Part shown: one piece after another, positions 1 through 11,022 of the stretch
How the letters are laid out: each line of letters begins with the position of its first letter
Numbering within the stretch: the first letter of the stretch is position 1
From: Argyresthia goedartella
Lineage: Eukaryota; Arthropoda; Insecta; Lepidoptera; Argyresthiidae
DNA length: 64,000 nucleotides
Assembly (NCBI GenBank): GCA_949825045.1
Contig: OX463813.1
Coordinates: 26,890,001-26,954,000 of the forward strand
Reading direction: 5' to 3'
Position numbers and translations under genes: made by a program
Notes under the pieces: model-generated
The model's input: only the letters and a program-made list of their open reading frames with translations
The model's database searches: none
What the model was told of the DNA's origin: nothing

Positions 1-34
1 GCGTGCTAAAAAGTTCATCTAAGCGCATGATTGC

Positions 35-175
35 TTCTTTTTTAATAAGACTGGACACGTGGCTACTGTTGCTTTAGAGAATCGTCGTACCGTGAATAGT
101 GACTGGTGCACGACCATTTGTTTGCCGGAATTTATTGACGGACTCCGTAAAGATAACTCCACTTTCATCCACTAA
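35..175 (+). pseudogene. mariner transposase fragment (decayed)
   Basis: Translation of this short stretch reads FFNKTGHVATVALENRRTVN followed by a segment ending in ICLPEFIDGLRKDN. This resembles the part of mariner (DD34D-type) transposases just before the second catalytic aspartate. The frame is already shifted near position 43 relative to the bases upstream and meets a stop near 173; the catalytic HHDN block is not recognisable after it. I infer a decayed relic cut by the window edge. It belongs to a different lineage from the intact mariner at 10.9 kb. The recognition rests on remembered family motifs, not a search. Confidence 0.55.
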
Positions 176-946
176 AAGCGTCTTTTCATTTAAAGGCTAA
201 ATAACCTTTGTCGCTCCCACAACTGAGAGGAATCCAACAACACCTCGTTGAAATGGACATACAAACGCTCGAAAAACATCACCCTCCTTCTTGTACAATC
301 GTGTAAAAACAATGCGCGACATTCGTTTTATTATGGAATTAAAAGATTATATCAAAGTTTAACTTCGAAAATAATTCCCGAACATCCAAGAATATTCCGA
401 CACTAGATTACATACAATAAGTACTACAATTAGCTACGCATGGAGCCGTAACTTTAGCACATTGCCGCTTTTGACGTGCCAAAGCCACGGTAAGGGCCAT
501 TTATTATGATGTTTGGACGTAGTTGACTGTAGTGTAATGACCCGGTGGGACTGAAGAATTGTCCTGGTACATGGAGGCGTAGGAAAACAAGTTTGTGAGG
601 TTTGCAATAGGTTTCTTTGGCGAACAACGTAAAAATAGAAAACATTTTATATATTACGCCATTGCCAATCTCACAAAATTTAAGAACATCAAACTATTAA
701 TCGCTATAGGTCCACTACATCGAACGCGCGACATCACTATTCTCTGAATAACGTTGCCAACTTCAGATAAAGGAGACGGGTCAAATCCCATTTAAAAAAA
801 TCTGGCCTAAAATAAAGAGTATAATTAGCAGAGTAATCCTAAAATTAATTATTGTTAAATTAGATGGCTCAAGTGTTTTTTTTACCATCTCAAGATAATA
901 ATAATATTTAACAATAGTAACAATAATTCAGATTTTATTCATTTAG
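176..946. other. AT-rich stretch with no supported gene
   Basis: I see no convincing coding frame, RNA gene or repeat structure here. A 63-codon open frame on the minus strand near 454-645 has no recognisable domain and is treated as chance. Confidence 0.5.
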
Positions 947-980
947 TGACAACTCCATATAAATTTGTATGGAGTTGTCA
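947..980. repeat. short-loop perfect palindrome (13-bp arms)
   Basis: Arms TGACAACTCCATA (947-959) and its exact reverse complement (968-980) surround an 8-base AT loop. It would form a stable hairpin. No protein or RNA gene is attached to it. Confidence 0.8.
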
Positions 981-1739
981 ATGTTTGCTCGAGTTAAGTC
1001 TTATTCCGCCTTCTAACTGCAATACTTCTGAAGGCCGAAAAAAAAACACTTGCTATGGAATTGGGCTCTAATTATCTTTAGAATTCCTTTACTAATTAGT
1101 CGTACTCTTTATTTTGATACACATTTCTTACGTAGAAATCTTTTGTATTTCTACTTTTAAATCTTTATATTTTTCAACGCGAGTCAATGCCATTCTCTGA
1201 AAAATTCCATATAAGTTATTCAAAGGACAGTGATGACTAGTGTTCGGAGTACTCGCACTCGCATTAGATCGACGGCCTCAGAGTTTAAGTTTCTTTCATA
1301 CAAAATAACGAATGTTTGAATGAGTCTGAAAGTACATAAACAGGCACATACAATACATCGCATCTAATCCCACAATAGTAGTTTGATCAAATAGATAATG
1401 TTTCCGTTTGTAATATTAGGGCATACAACCAAAGGCCACTCGGTCCAATCCGCCTTTCATTTAGCTTCCTCAAGACCCGCCCTAAGAAAAGGGCCTTAAG
1501 TTGCTCCAATTTTGCACAGTCACGCAGAAATAAGGTTAAAAAAATTTCAACGAAAATTACAAAAGTTATTTGATGTCCGCCGACGAATCATTGAAAAATG
1601 GCGCGGAGACTTAATGCGTGCCGGACCTTTTTGGAGGGAAATTAAAAGTGTGTCATTATAATCGGTCCGCTAAGAAGTTAAGAAGGAAACAATGGTCTTT
1701 GAAAAAAATTGAGCGATTTTTGCTAATAGAATTTCAACA

Positions 1740-2300
1740 CCGTTAATTGGTTTATAATGGAAATGTTAGGACGCTGAGTAGCATACTTTATTTCTCCATA
1801 ACCCCAACATCAGATCCTGACCGACCTTGATATATTGTTGAGAAGCTCTCCTGGTACGTCACCATCACTTCCATTTCACCATGACGCGTGATGACGAGCA
1901 TACATTACTGACCAGCCTTAATAAAGTTACCATACCGCAACCTGTAGTCTACCTTGCATTGAGCAGTTCCGTTAGCCATCTGTGGTCTTCGACATCAGCT
2001 CCACTTCACAAAATGATGCTTCCCTACAGTAAATGCACAAGTTTCTATGAAAATTACAAAATCGCTATAGGCCTGCCTATAATATTTGAAGAGTTCCCTC
2101 AATTTCTCCAGAAGACGATCGTCAGATCCTGACTAGATGGTAATGGGACCAACTGCAAGGTAAACCATTTCAAAGAAAAAACCATTTGGCAAATCGGTCC
2201 ATCCGTCTTGTAGAAATCGATGAACATACATAAAAGAAAAACTTAGATCCCAACGAATTGTAAACCTCCTCTTTTTGTGAAGTCGATCAAAAATGACGTA
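1740..2300. repeat. probable interspersed non-autonomous repeat
   Basis: The text contains phrases that I associate with a high-copy lepidopteran repeat: a block around CAAAATCGCTATAGGCC, then TTCCCTCAATTTCTCCAG, then an ATCGGTCCATCC block and GAACATACATAAAA, ending near CCTCCTCTTTTTGTGAAG. Open frames over it (1881-2132 plus, 2133-2552 minus) show no domain and are probably incidental. The family assignment is from memory and would need a repeat library search. Confidence 0.4.
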
Positions 2301-2607
2301 AGTATGTGTTGCCGCCGAAGCTCTACGCGATACCTTATTTATATGTACTTCGTACAAGCCATGCAATTGGAGAAAGGTTCTGGCAATGGCGGCAATGCAT
2401 TTTAGCGAGACGAGGCATAAAGACCGTCGGCAGACGGTACGCATTCCTGGACCTTGGTTTGAAGTCTGATCATGCATAAAGGCTGTTTTCAGTGGTTTTA
2501 GCTTTGACAGCTGTCCATAATTGAACGCGTTAGATTTGTTTTGAAACGTCAACGAATTGAAGTCGATTATTATATTTTTAATTATTTAACACTGACAATT
2601 ATTAAAG

Positions 2608-2632
<25 letters not shown>
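2608..2632. repeat. (TA)n microsatellite
   Basis: About twelve uninterrupted TA dinucleotides in an AT-rich context. Confidence 0.9.
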
Positions 2633-2638
<6 letters not shown>

Positions 2639-2739
2639 ATACTGCACGTAAAAGACAGATGTTTTTAATGGGTTCTGAGGGACATCATTTCATTTTTGTG
2701 ACCGCCCAAATAAACTAATAAACCTTTTTATTGTTTCAG

Positions 2740-3012
2740 GTACATTCAGTGGCAGTGACATCTCAGTGCAGTGTCAAGTAAAGTGATAGTGATGTGACGC
2801 GTGGATAACGATGCCTCTATTCACGCGTGTATGACGTCACAATTCGCATTGTTGGCAGCTTAACACGTGTTCAACGGCAACATAACGCGTGCAGGCTGCG
2901 AAATCACGCTTTTTTTGAAGACACCGGTAACGTCTCGCGTGGCTTGTGCTTGTGTGTTAGGATGTGTTAGTGAGTGAGATATGTGTTTGTGAGGATGTGC
3001 TGACGAGTTACC
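2740..3012 (+). promoter_or_regulatory. candidate 5' UTR exon or promoter-proximal region
   Basis: A splice-acceptor-like sequence (pyrimidine-rich TTTTTATTGTTTCAG) ends at about 2739. The following 270 bases are clearly richer in G+C than their surroundings. They carry several ACGCGTG/CACGCGT/CACGTG words and a perfect CRE-type TGACGTCA at 2832-2839. They run straight into the candidate start codon at 3013. Two readings fit: an internal 5' UTR exon after the acceptor, or a promoter and first exon rich in E-box and CRE-like sites. Short upstream ATG codons occur at about 2811 and 2831. Confidence 0.4.
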
Positions 3013-3112
3013 ATGCGGGTGTCACACTCTCGCGTTGTGACGTCACTGCTGGCGAGCTTGCTTCTGCAGTACTGCGTCGAGAGCCAGCAGGAAATACTTC
3101 TTGAGGAGTCAG
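3013..3112 (+). CDS. candidate first coding exon, secreted or membrane protein (signal peptide)
   Basis: ATG at 3013 lies in a reasonable context (TTACCATGC) and opens a frame coding an N-terminus with a basic start, MRVSHSRVV, a hydrophobic stretch TSLLASLLLQYCV and then polar ESQQEILLEES. This is the pattern of a cleavable signal peptide. The frame runs exactly into a good donor, CAG|GTTAGT, with the cut after 3112, leaving one base of a split codon. The piece is too short to identify the protein. It is one of only two places in the window that look like host protein-coding sequence. If real, the next exon must lie further on the plus strand; I could not recognise it in the remaining 61 kb, so the following region may be a long first intron. 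Confidence 0.5.
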
Positions 3113-3180
3113 GTTAGTGTACTTAGAGTATATTTTATCTCTATTTCTTTAGTAAAGCCCAGTAGGTATTTAAAATGATA

Positions 3181-3368
3181 AACATTTACAAACAGGCACA
3201 AACATCTCTTCTGGCCCCACACTAGGATACCCTATAACGTGGGAAGCAGAAATATCGACGTCACACACTTGTAAACATCCACGACCTGGGGTATTTTTAC
3301 CCTAGCCGGGAATCGAACCCGGGACCTCACGCTTGGGATCTTCGAACCGCAATGCCACAGAGGTCGTC
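3181..3368 (-). mobile_element. tRNA-derived SINE, family A, copy 1
   Basis: On the minus strand the element starts with a tRNA-like head: a Pol III A-box-like CTCTGTGGCATTGCGG, and downstream GGTTCGATTCC, which matches the B-box consensus. It continues into a body containing the complement of CTGGCCCCACACTAGGATACC. A clearly homologous copy lies at 7973-8164 and partial copies at about 13084, 16520 and 53974. The family is non-autonomous and would need a LINE's enzymes to move. Confidence 0.75.
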
Positions 3369-3369
3369 A

Positions 3370-4480
3370 TTGAATGCATACGAACGTGGCAGTAACCAAT
3401 TCAGTACCAACTTTATTTTGAAAATGGAATCTATGGTTAGGTTTGAAGCCTTGGAAATTTAGCCAAGTATCACTCTTAATTACATTTCCTTGTTTATTAT
3501 TTTGAAAGCCTGCTTGCTTTTATAGTCCTATAAACTTGACTCACCAACCGAGAGGCCTGTGCAGCTAGGAGTGGGTTGATGTGTGCTGAGCATCATCTTA
3601 GTCGTGATGATGATATCTTACCTTTTCTGTTTCGAAATCCTGGACAATCAGGTGTTGTTTTGTCGCCCGACATGACATCACTACCCAGGGTAACTGCAGG
3701 GCCGACGGTGGATCCCAGTATTTCCTTTCCTGAGCAACTACTAACAATGTATCCCCAACCAAACGATAACAAACAAATAAACTGTCTGACGAGCTTTCAG
3801 TGACTATTCATGACTGCAGTGTTCTATTCCGTTTCGTTGCTGATTTTTTAGACGTTTTTGACAAAAGTACTAAAATGAACGAAATAAATAATAATAACAT
3901 AAATAAAGTAAATAATAATATAAAGTAGCACACTTTACCTAACAATGTTCTATTACTAATAAGTTTTTACGTCGTTGGAATGAAATTAAGCATGCAGTCT
4001 TAAATCAGATTTTGTATTTATTCTTAAGTTATACTCGTATAATGGAACTAATGAACGTTTATTTTTATTTTGTGTGTTTACGGCTCTGGAAATTTAGTCC
4101 TTTTAGGCGATATAGATAGACTTATAATAATAGGCGCTTATCAATTAAATTGGCGAAAGTTTCGAACAAATTGAGGAATACATCATTCTTGTAATTCAAT
4201 AGCTATTTCAATATGGATATTTGAAAAAAATGTTTAAAAGTTCATATCAAAGATTTACATTTTCTTTAAAATTTAATTTTGATAACTAAAATTAAATTTT
4301 CGAAATCAGTTCGTCCTAAATATCATCCATTTTTATGATAAGATTCCTTACATTTTTTTACAGCTGATACTTCCCAAAAGCTTAATCAAATTGCTTTCAG
4401 CTAAATGTTGTCTCATTCATACACACAAAGTTTTATAAAATAAGGATTTATCATTCCTAAAAAATACAAATATGCTAGCT
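3370..4480. other. AT-rich non-coding stretch
   Basis: No gene or clear repeat was recognised. A 75-codon open frame at 3576-3803 lacks any domain or codon pattern and is not annotated. Confidence 0.5.
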
Positions 4481-4532
4481 AATGAAGAAGCTCAATTTTC
4501 AGTGCAAGACTGAAAATTGAGTTTTCTTCATT
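4481..4532. repeat. short-loop inverted repeat
   Basis: AATGAAGAAGCTCAATTTTC is mirrored by its near-perfect reverse complement a few bases later, with one mismatch and a small loop GTGCAAGA. A stable hairpin of more than 20 bp is predicted. Confidence 0.75.
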
Positions 4533-4729
4533 TTCTCCACACAAAATGCTGATTTAATAGGTAAGCACCTAATGTTAATGATACTATGCTCTTTTGGGTC
4601 ATAAATACCCAGTTTTGAGACAAAGTTGCAATACCCATCTCGTGATTAACATTTAGTTGCAACTCTTAGTTCTAAATTCCCAGTTATAAGTGTATGCACG
4701 GGAAGCAATGCAACTGAAATACATTAAAA

Positions 4730-5710
4730 ACACATTTTTATGATAGTAAAATCATTTATCTACACACATATCATAAACCCTCTTTACTGCGTACCTGGGG
4801 AGCAAGTTACGATCAGCATAATGTTAAACTACTTGGTAAAAACTCATTTCTTATCTTAAAAATTACACATTATGACCATAATGTGTAATTTTTCTTCATA
4901 TTATGACATTCAAATTTCGAACGCCGACGCCCGCCTGCGTGCCGCTCCTAGTTTGTCTGTGAAGTTGTTATTGACACTCAAATTTCGAACGCCGACGCCC
5001 GCCTGCGTGAAGTTGGTAGGTACTACAGAACAACCTAAACAACTGCAGAGCCACAATGCCGGTCAAACATGCGGTTCCTGAACACATCAAAGAGAGCTTA
5101 TGATATGTGTGTAGATAAACTAGTGTATGTAACTGTACATAATTAGGCATTAAAACTCTCGAGTGATATTATTATGAAACTCGCCTTCGGCTCGTTTCAT
5201 AAACCCACTCTCGAGTGTTAATGCCCTCCATTATGTAGCAGTCACATAAACTATTATTGTAATACTATTTAGTATAACCTTCTATAAATGCGTTCAAACA
5301 CCGCAATTTACGACCAGCGTAGAGGTAAACTGTTTTGTTAGAACATATTTCTTATCGGTATTTTTTTTATTATTGCTTAATTATATCATGGATTTACATG
5401 TCCATATTACATTTAAATTTCGAACCTCTGTGAATCTGTGTCACTTTGATTTGACCTTAATTCTGATAATAGTCGAAATGACGTTCTATTTGAAATTGAA
5501 TGTCAATGCCGGTCGCAGCATGCGGTTCCTGCACTCATCATAGAGAGCTATTATATGTGTGTAGATAAAACATTGCACATAATTAGCCATTAAAACACTC
5601 GTGTGATGTCATTATGAAGCTTGCCTGTCCGCTTATTTCATAAACATCCACTCGTATTATAATGCCTTTCATTATGTAACAGTCACATAAACAATTATTA
5701 AAGTCTTTTT
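4730..5710. repeat. two diverged tandem copies of a foldback repeat
   Basis: Two roughly 450-500-bp blocks share ordered segments: a GTCAATGCCGGTC word, CATGCGGTTCCTG, a block around ATATGTGTGTAGATAAA, an inverted-repeat core, and TTATGTARCAGTCACATAAA (R = A/G). In copy one the core is a nested palindrome at about 5145-5224, beginning GGCATTAAAACTCTCGAGTG and ending in its complement, with a GAAACTCGCCTTCGG loop. Copy two (about 5500-5710) is degraded. Copy one also has a 68-bp internal duplication (starts 4905 and 4973) around AATTTCGAACGCCGACGCCC and a 17-bp perfect hairpin at 4858-4893. This looks like an old foldback or MITE-type element. Confidence 0.6.
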
Positions 5711-7204
5711 ATCGCCTGCATTTCGTAGGCTGTGGAATTTAATTTCCATAAATAAACTGAAATTTCCATTGACTGTAATATTGCTATACCGCGTCAAAAT
5801 CTTCAGCACCTACTTACGAAACCCCTCAAACTTAATTCAATCTAATCAGAACTTCCGCCAAACCTCTAAATTAATACCAATCAACTAACCGCATAGTGCG
5901 GACTTCCCTATTAATTACTGCTGATCTTAAGTACAATCAACAGCACAACAGCTTATTTGTCACTACGGCGACAGTCAGCGGCTGACTGTTTCGTTTCCAT
6001 TAAGACTTTGAAGAATGCCCTCGAAAAGTATAATCATGTACCTGGCGATGCAGCGATGCGCAACTGTGGATGACTGAAATATCAGTATTTCATGTTGAAA
6101 AAGTTCCGGAAGCTTTTCAGATTCTCACAATTCTGAAAATAAAATCGCAAAACTCCTGTGATAGAAAGTGTTTATTTATTTTCACAGTAGTTGAATGGCA
6201 AATTAATTTTTAAAAATGGGGTCAAAAAAGTAAAAACAATAAAACTCTTTCAATAATAATAATAAAAACTTAAATATATACCTGCCTATATAACCTAATT
6301 TTCCATTGTTTAAAGTAATTTATTAATTTCAATTTGAAACACGATAATTGGCGCGAGAGCTAGCGTCCACAAGCTTCTCTGACTTGACACTAATTGAACA
6401 GTCGCGTATATTTTCAAACACCAAATCACGGAAACAGCCGTAGTTTGCGTGCGAAAACTCCCTAGAAAAGGCAGGCACACATGAATGTTCAATCTGTGAT
6501 TGTGTGCGTTCAAATGCTCCTACGCATATGAGATGGGAAACATTACTGGGATTGCAATACTTCTTTTTACACATTTAAAAAAAATCATGGCAGTACCCGT
6601 ACTGCCATACCCTACAACAAAAAATAACGTAAAACATAAACTTAAAAAATGTACGGCATATGTCGTGCGATGCCCCGAGCGTCCTGCACCGTGTTAATTA
6701 GTTGTATGTTAAATGTGTAAAAGAATACGTCGAGTCGAAAGTTATCGTTTGCAGTTATTTAAGCATTTTAATTTATAATTTCAATGCTATATATATATCG
6801 GCTTATTGGTTTCAAATGAAGCTTACTTTCATACATAGTGCAATTTATATAGGTAAATATTCTCATACTTACGCATATTTTCCCGGAAGACGGGTATGAA
6901 ACAAATATGAAGTAAAAAGGTGGTAAATTAAAATTTGCGTTCTGTCCTAGCAATCAGTTAGTGAACCCAGCACAGTTATATATTTCAGTTTTGACAAGCA
7001 AATGCCGGCCTTAGTGTTCTCGAAATTGCGTCGAGATGACCAGCATGTGAAGGACAGTCCGTCGGTAATCCCTTGGAAAGCCGCCAGAGAGCGCCACTAT
7101 TTCAAGATGGCGGAATTATTGTTCCCAGTAATTTCGTTTTTGTTGGCGTCAATAAGCACTGATGCCCTGTTGCCATGGATTATTAATTAAGTAAATATTA
7201 GACG
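5711..7204. other. AT-rich stretch with no supported gene
   Basis: Only short open frames without recognisable domains occur here (for example 6310-6574 minus and 6500-6697 plus). No clear repeat boundaries were seen. Confidence 0.5.
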
Positions 7205-7460
7205 GTGTATTTTAAATCCCATAAAAACGTAGGGAAATTAGTTATAAAATTGCGGAGTTTTGATTTTCGCACCATGTTCAGGGCATGTTTACTAAGCCTC
7301 CGCTGTGTGTCCGTCAGCGGACTGTTACTCATGAACTGTTATAGGTAGACATTTAAAATATGAACTAGCCGCATTTTTTTAAATTAAATATTAACTTAAA
7401 GAGACTTTCGTCCGACTCGCACTTGACCGATTTTTGTTCACTTTGACATGGCGTTCACAG
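7205..7460 (+). repeat. fragment of interspersed repeat ending GACTCGCACTTGACCGA
   Basis: It contains TTTACTAAGCCTCCGCTGTG, a CGTCAGCGGACTGT block, ATAGGTAGACA, and the 3' word CCGACTCGCACTTGACCGA. The same ordered words recur at 15955-16440 and, reversed, at about 51475-51620. This marks a dispersed non-autonomous family, possibly SINE-like. Confidence 0.5.
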
Positions 7461-7520
7461 ACGCTTTGATGATGTCACGGATCTTAACGTAAATATTTTT
7501 AAAACCTAAACTAAGAACCT

Positions 7521-7809
7521 TAACCTAAGAAATACTCACGATCTAGTTGCTCCCCGGTTTAGACTCGCGAAGGTTAGCAATTCTTTCAAGGGTCAGTGCA
7601 TTCTCTACTACAATAAGATACCCATATAGATTTTGAAATTGCCATCTGAGCAGTTTAAAAAGCAAGTTAACTTTGTCGAAAAAGGGATGTTACATTGTTC
7701 AAGATTACTTAAATGATGGGACTGTATGGGGTTAATCTAGCTCAACACAGACCTTGTTGTTAATAACTTTGTAATTATTTATTGTTGCTTATTAATCATA
7801 ACAATTAAA
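7521..7809 (+). pseudogene. LINE 3' fragment (CR1/jockey-type), copy 3
   Basis: This segment matches, with small differences, the C-terminal coding end and 3' UTR start of the LINEs at 38.1-39.7 kb (minus) and 43.9-44.7 kb (plus). It shares CGCGAAGGTTAGCAATTC, an AGGGTCAGTGCATTCTCTAC block, ACTGTATGGGGTTAATC and TAATTATTTATTGTTGC. Only the last 75 or so codons remain, with disruptions. It is a severely truncated, dead copy. Confidence 0.8.
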
Positions 7810-7972
7810 TGAGCTGCGGTAGTGTTTCGGTGCGGGAGGGGTGGGTTCTTGTGACGTCCGTATAGCGCGAGAGCTCAGTGCGGGGTCGGTATCATAGTAT
7901 AAATAAGAAATAGTAAGTTCACAAGGCATATATTTGAATGATAATACGTACTCTTGCTCAAACATAAACATA

Positions 7973-8164
7973 AACATTTACATACAGGCACATACTTTGC
8001 TACTGGCCCACACTAGGATACCCGGTGTCGTGGGAACCAGAAACAGCCACGTCACGCACATATAAACATCGAAGACCTGGGTTTTTTTCACCCCCAGCCG
8101 GTGATCGAACCGTGGCCTCTCGCATGCTAGGCAGAGCGACAACCGCTGCGCCACAGAGGTCGTC
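7973..8164 (-). mobile_element. tRNA-derived SINE, family A, copy 2
   Basis: It is homologous end to end with the copy at 3181-3368: an AACATTTACATACAGGCAC tail, CACACTAGGATACCCGG, GTGGGAACCAGAAACAG, then the reversed B-box region GATCGAACCGTGGCC and a head ending in CCACAGAGGTCGTC. The tRNA-like head lies at the high-coordinate end, so the element runs on the minus strand. Confidence 0.8.
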
Positions 8165-10470
8165 TAGGCTAGGGTTGTCGCTGAGCACCGCCGCCATTCC
8201 ACTGTCGCGCGCAAATTATATCAATCATGTCGTGTGTCCGACTCGATCCTCTGAAACTCGGCAATGTGTGCGTGCGTCGGCGCCTCCGTGTGCATGCGGA
8301 ACGCAATGTGGCTGTGTGTGTGCGGCCGCGCTAAACAAATGAATGGGTTCCCTTCCCCATACAATATACGTGTTTACTGCATTTTTTCTTGTAGAACCGG
8401 AACCGTTCGTGTAAGAGTGCGACCTGTCACTGTCTCTCGCTTGGTCAATGATATGATAATTATGACTGAATGGTATTCCACCCAATTCCAAAGGCATCAC
8501 TAAAGTAATTGAAAAAGAGTGTTTTAATATTATGATTTTGTTCAATCAGTTTCGAATTAGAAATACAGTTGAACCTGTGGCAACCAGACGAGGACAGGAT
8601 TTGAAGCTGTTAGTTTAGTGCCCTGGTTAGTCAGTTTACACGCCTTCACAATTTCACAGATTCTCTAGTTAATAACCTCTTGTTTGCAATAATGTACGAC
8701 TGCGCTCTCAAAATTACTTGCCCTAGTCCCCTACAAATATTAGCAATATCTTGCGCCTATAAATAAAATAGCCCCTATATCTTGTACCATAAAGTCTTGA
8801 TTAAGTTTTGAGAATGTTTTGGTGTTATTTTAAGTCTACTTTGTTGGTTCTATAATTTATGCGAGGAGAGATTTTAAGTACTGTGACGGGCATTGCTTAA
8901 ATTTGTTTTTTTTTTATTGGAAGCGAAATCATTGGAATTACCCATGCACAGGAGTCAGACCTCGCTGATAAGTCCGGGTCTCTACACATTGAGCGGGCAT
9001 CAGCTCGTGTAGTATACCTCCCCATTGTTTCTCTATGGGTTTGTTTATGTGTGTGCGTGCGTGTGTGGTGAAGTAGTTATAGTTAGATGTCACTGCTAGC
9101 CGTAGCCTCGGTATATGCTGAAGGCTTTCTAACTGCAAGTTGCCCATTGGGGCTGCAAATTGCCCATTTAGGCTGCATAAGTTGCCCATTTGAGCCGCTT
9201 ACATTCGGAGTTTGGTCAACTTATATATCAGAAAAATGCTTATAGCTCCTTCGTCATCCATCACGCAATTGCCTACTTGACAAGGGAAGTCTACTTAAAT
9301 AGTTTCATTATCTGCCTTAACGCTTTTATGTTCGTCCGTTTTAGGGAAACATTGTGATGTGACGTCATAACACATTGTTGATAAAGTGTGGTCTTTTTTA
9401 CACAAAATTATGTTTATAAAATATGACTGCTGAAACAAATCCGGTACTGATGACCCCTTTTGTTGATAATCCGCGGCGTGATTTTTGCATTTGTTAGGCT
9501 ACCCAGTCCAATAGCCAATAGGTTTTGAATTGTATTACCATGGCATTAGGTTCAAAATCGCGACGCCTCATAACGGGGTTTAGTGGTTGAGAAGATCTTA
9601 ATATCATACATCATAAATTAGCAACGGATGTGGAGGGATATGTTACATGTCGAACAATACGAAACTTTCCAAGCTGTCATTCCCTGTAGCTCTTAATATC
9701 CAGTTGCCACTCACAACGATGGACTAAGGTTGAGGTATTTATTTACTTGATTTTAACTAAAAAAGGGAATGAAAACTTTAGTTGAGAAATCGCAAATTGC
9801 TTTGGGAGACTTTCTAGAAAGCTGTAGTACCTAGAACCATATAGGCATAGTGATGAACGTGATCAAACCCCGCCACGTCATCAAACCAAAGGAATTTCTG
9901 TACAAAAGTTTCCTTTGCCACAAAGGCGCCAAAAGTAATTTGGAGCACAAATCAACAGACGTTTTAAACGGAACGTTTCTAATTAATCAAATGGACGTAT
10001 TTCAGATAAGAGACGACGAATTTTGCCGAATGGCGGCTCTGCTTAGAATTACCAATTTATTTCTTATTCAAAGCGGAATACATGAAAGTCCGACATAAGT
10101 TAGTTTATTATCGTGAGTGATTCTAATGCCCGTATATGGATTAATATTTTTTTGTTATATATTTTACATAACACTTTTTATTTCTTAATTTTTCACATTG
10201 CAACGGTCCACCTATGGCTATTACATAGTATCTGTGCTATTACCAAATGTACGGCCTACGGATCCGCATCATCCATCAAAGACTGTGTCTTCTCTAAGAA
10301 AAGCAGATATTTTCAGATCAGATTCCTTAAGCCATTAGGATTGGGCTCCTCGAGTTAGGATTATGTACGAGCCGACTTCAGTTGATCCCACACTAGGGTA
10401 ACTATAAATTAATCCAATCTACAGATGGAAGTACGGTTGAATTCGAGGACTTACAAAATGGAATTTTGGG
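8165..10470. other. no supported gene; low-level repeat-like sequence
   Basis: Open frames at 8225-8545 (minus), 8938-9189 (minus) and 9850-10098 (plus) show no domain I can name. The first two resemble dispersed repeat sequence rather than genes, but I cannot prove this. No RNA gene was seen. Confidence 0.45.
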
Positions 10471-10471
10471 T

Positions 10472-10513
10472 ATTAAAAGTTATCATCAAAGTTATTTGAT
10501 GATAACTTTTAAT
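10472..10513. repeat. perfect 19-bp palindrome with 4-base loop
   Basis: ATTAAAAGTTATCATCAAA (10472-10490), loop GTTA, then the exact reverse complement (10495-10513). Confidence 0.9.
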
Positions 10514-10897
10514 AAATATTTCAGCCCATGATTACAAACTTATATTGTTTATAACTTACCTACCTTAGTTCGTTACTTTGGCCTTTGCCTAGCAGTTTAC
10601 GTCATGCAGGCTAATTTTAAAATAACTTATTTTTATTTCATAAAACAATAAAACCTTTAAAAAGATTATCAATTTCATCATAAAATAAAATAATTCGTAA
10701 TGCAACTACATTTTGCAGAAAATAATATGCAAAAATTAAGCTTATTTAAACAGCAAAATTTCTAGAAACTGAAATTATAATTTAGTTACGCTAAAAATAT
10801 AATTTAGTATTTACACGTTTTTAATACTTAACACACATCGCTGTAGGTAAACTGAATAAATGTAGTGAGATGTACCGGTTGGTTGTCTTACCTTATA

Positions 10898-10924
10898 CAT
10901 AGTCAGGTCATAAGTTCTGTCACA
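10898..10924. repeat. mariner left terminal inverted repeat
   Basis: 27 bp beginning CATAGTCAGGTCATAAG, preceded by TA at 10896-10897. It pairs with 12180-12206. Confidence 0.92.
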
Positions 10925-11022
10925 TGTGCAATATGAAATAATTTAGACATGTTTATTATTTATGTAAACATTTATATAGCAAAATCAACTTAATAAAACA
11001 TAGATTCTTATGGTAATAAAGT

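Noticed and set aside
2133..2552. 139-codon minus open frame
   Set aside because: No recognisable domain and overlaps what looks like a dispersed repeat; codon use is unconvincing.
3300..3368. Possible tRNA gene (B-box GGTTCGATTCC)
   Set aside because: No complete cloverleaf and the same sequence recurs with a shared non-tRNA body, so it is a SINE head.
8225..8545. 106-codon minus open frame
   Set aside because: Sequence resembles a dispersed repeat and no domain is visible; kept out of the gene list.
9850..10098. 82-codon plus open frame
   Set aside because: No domain, signal sequence or splice signals; treated as chance.
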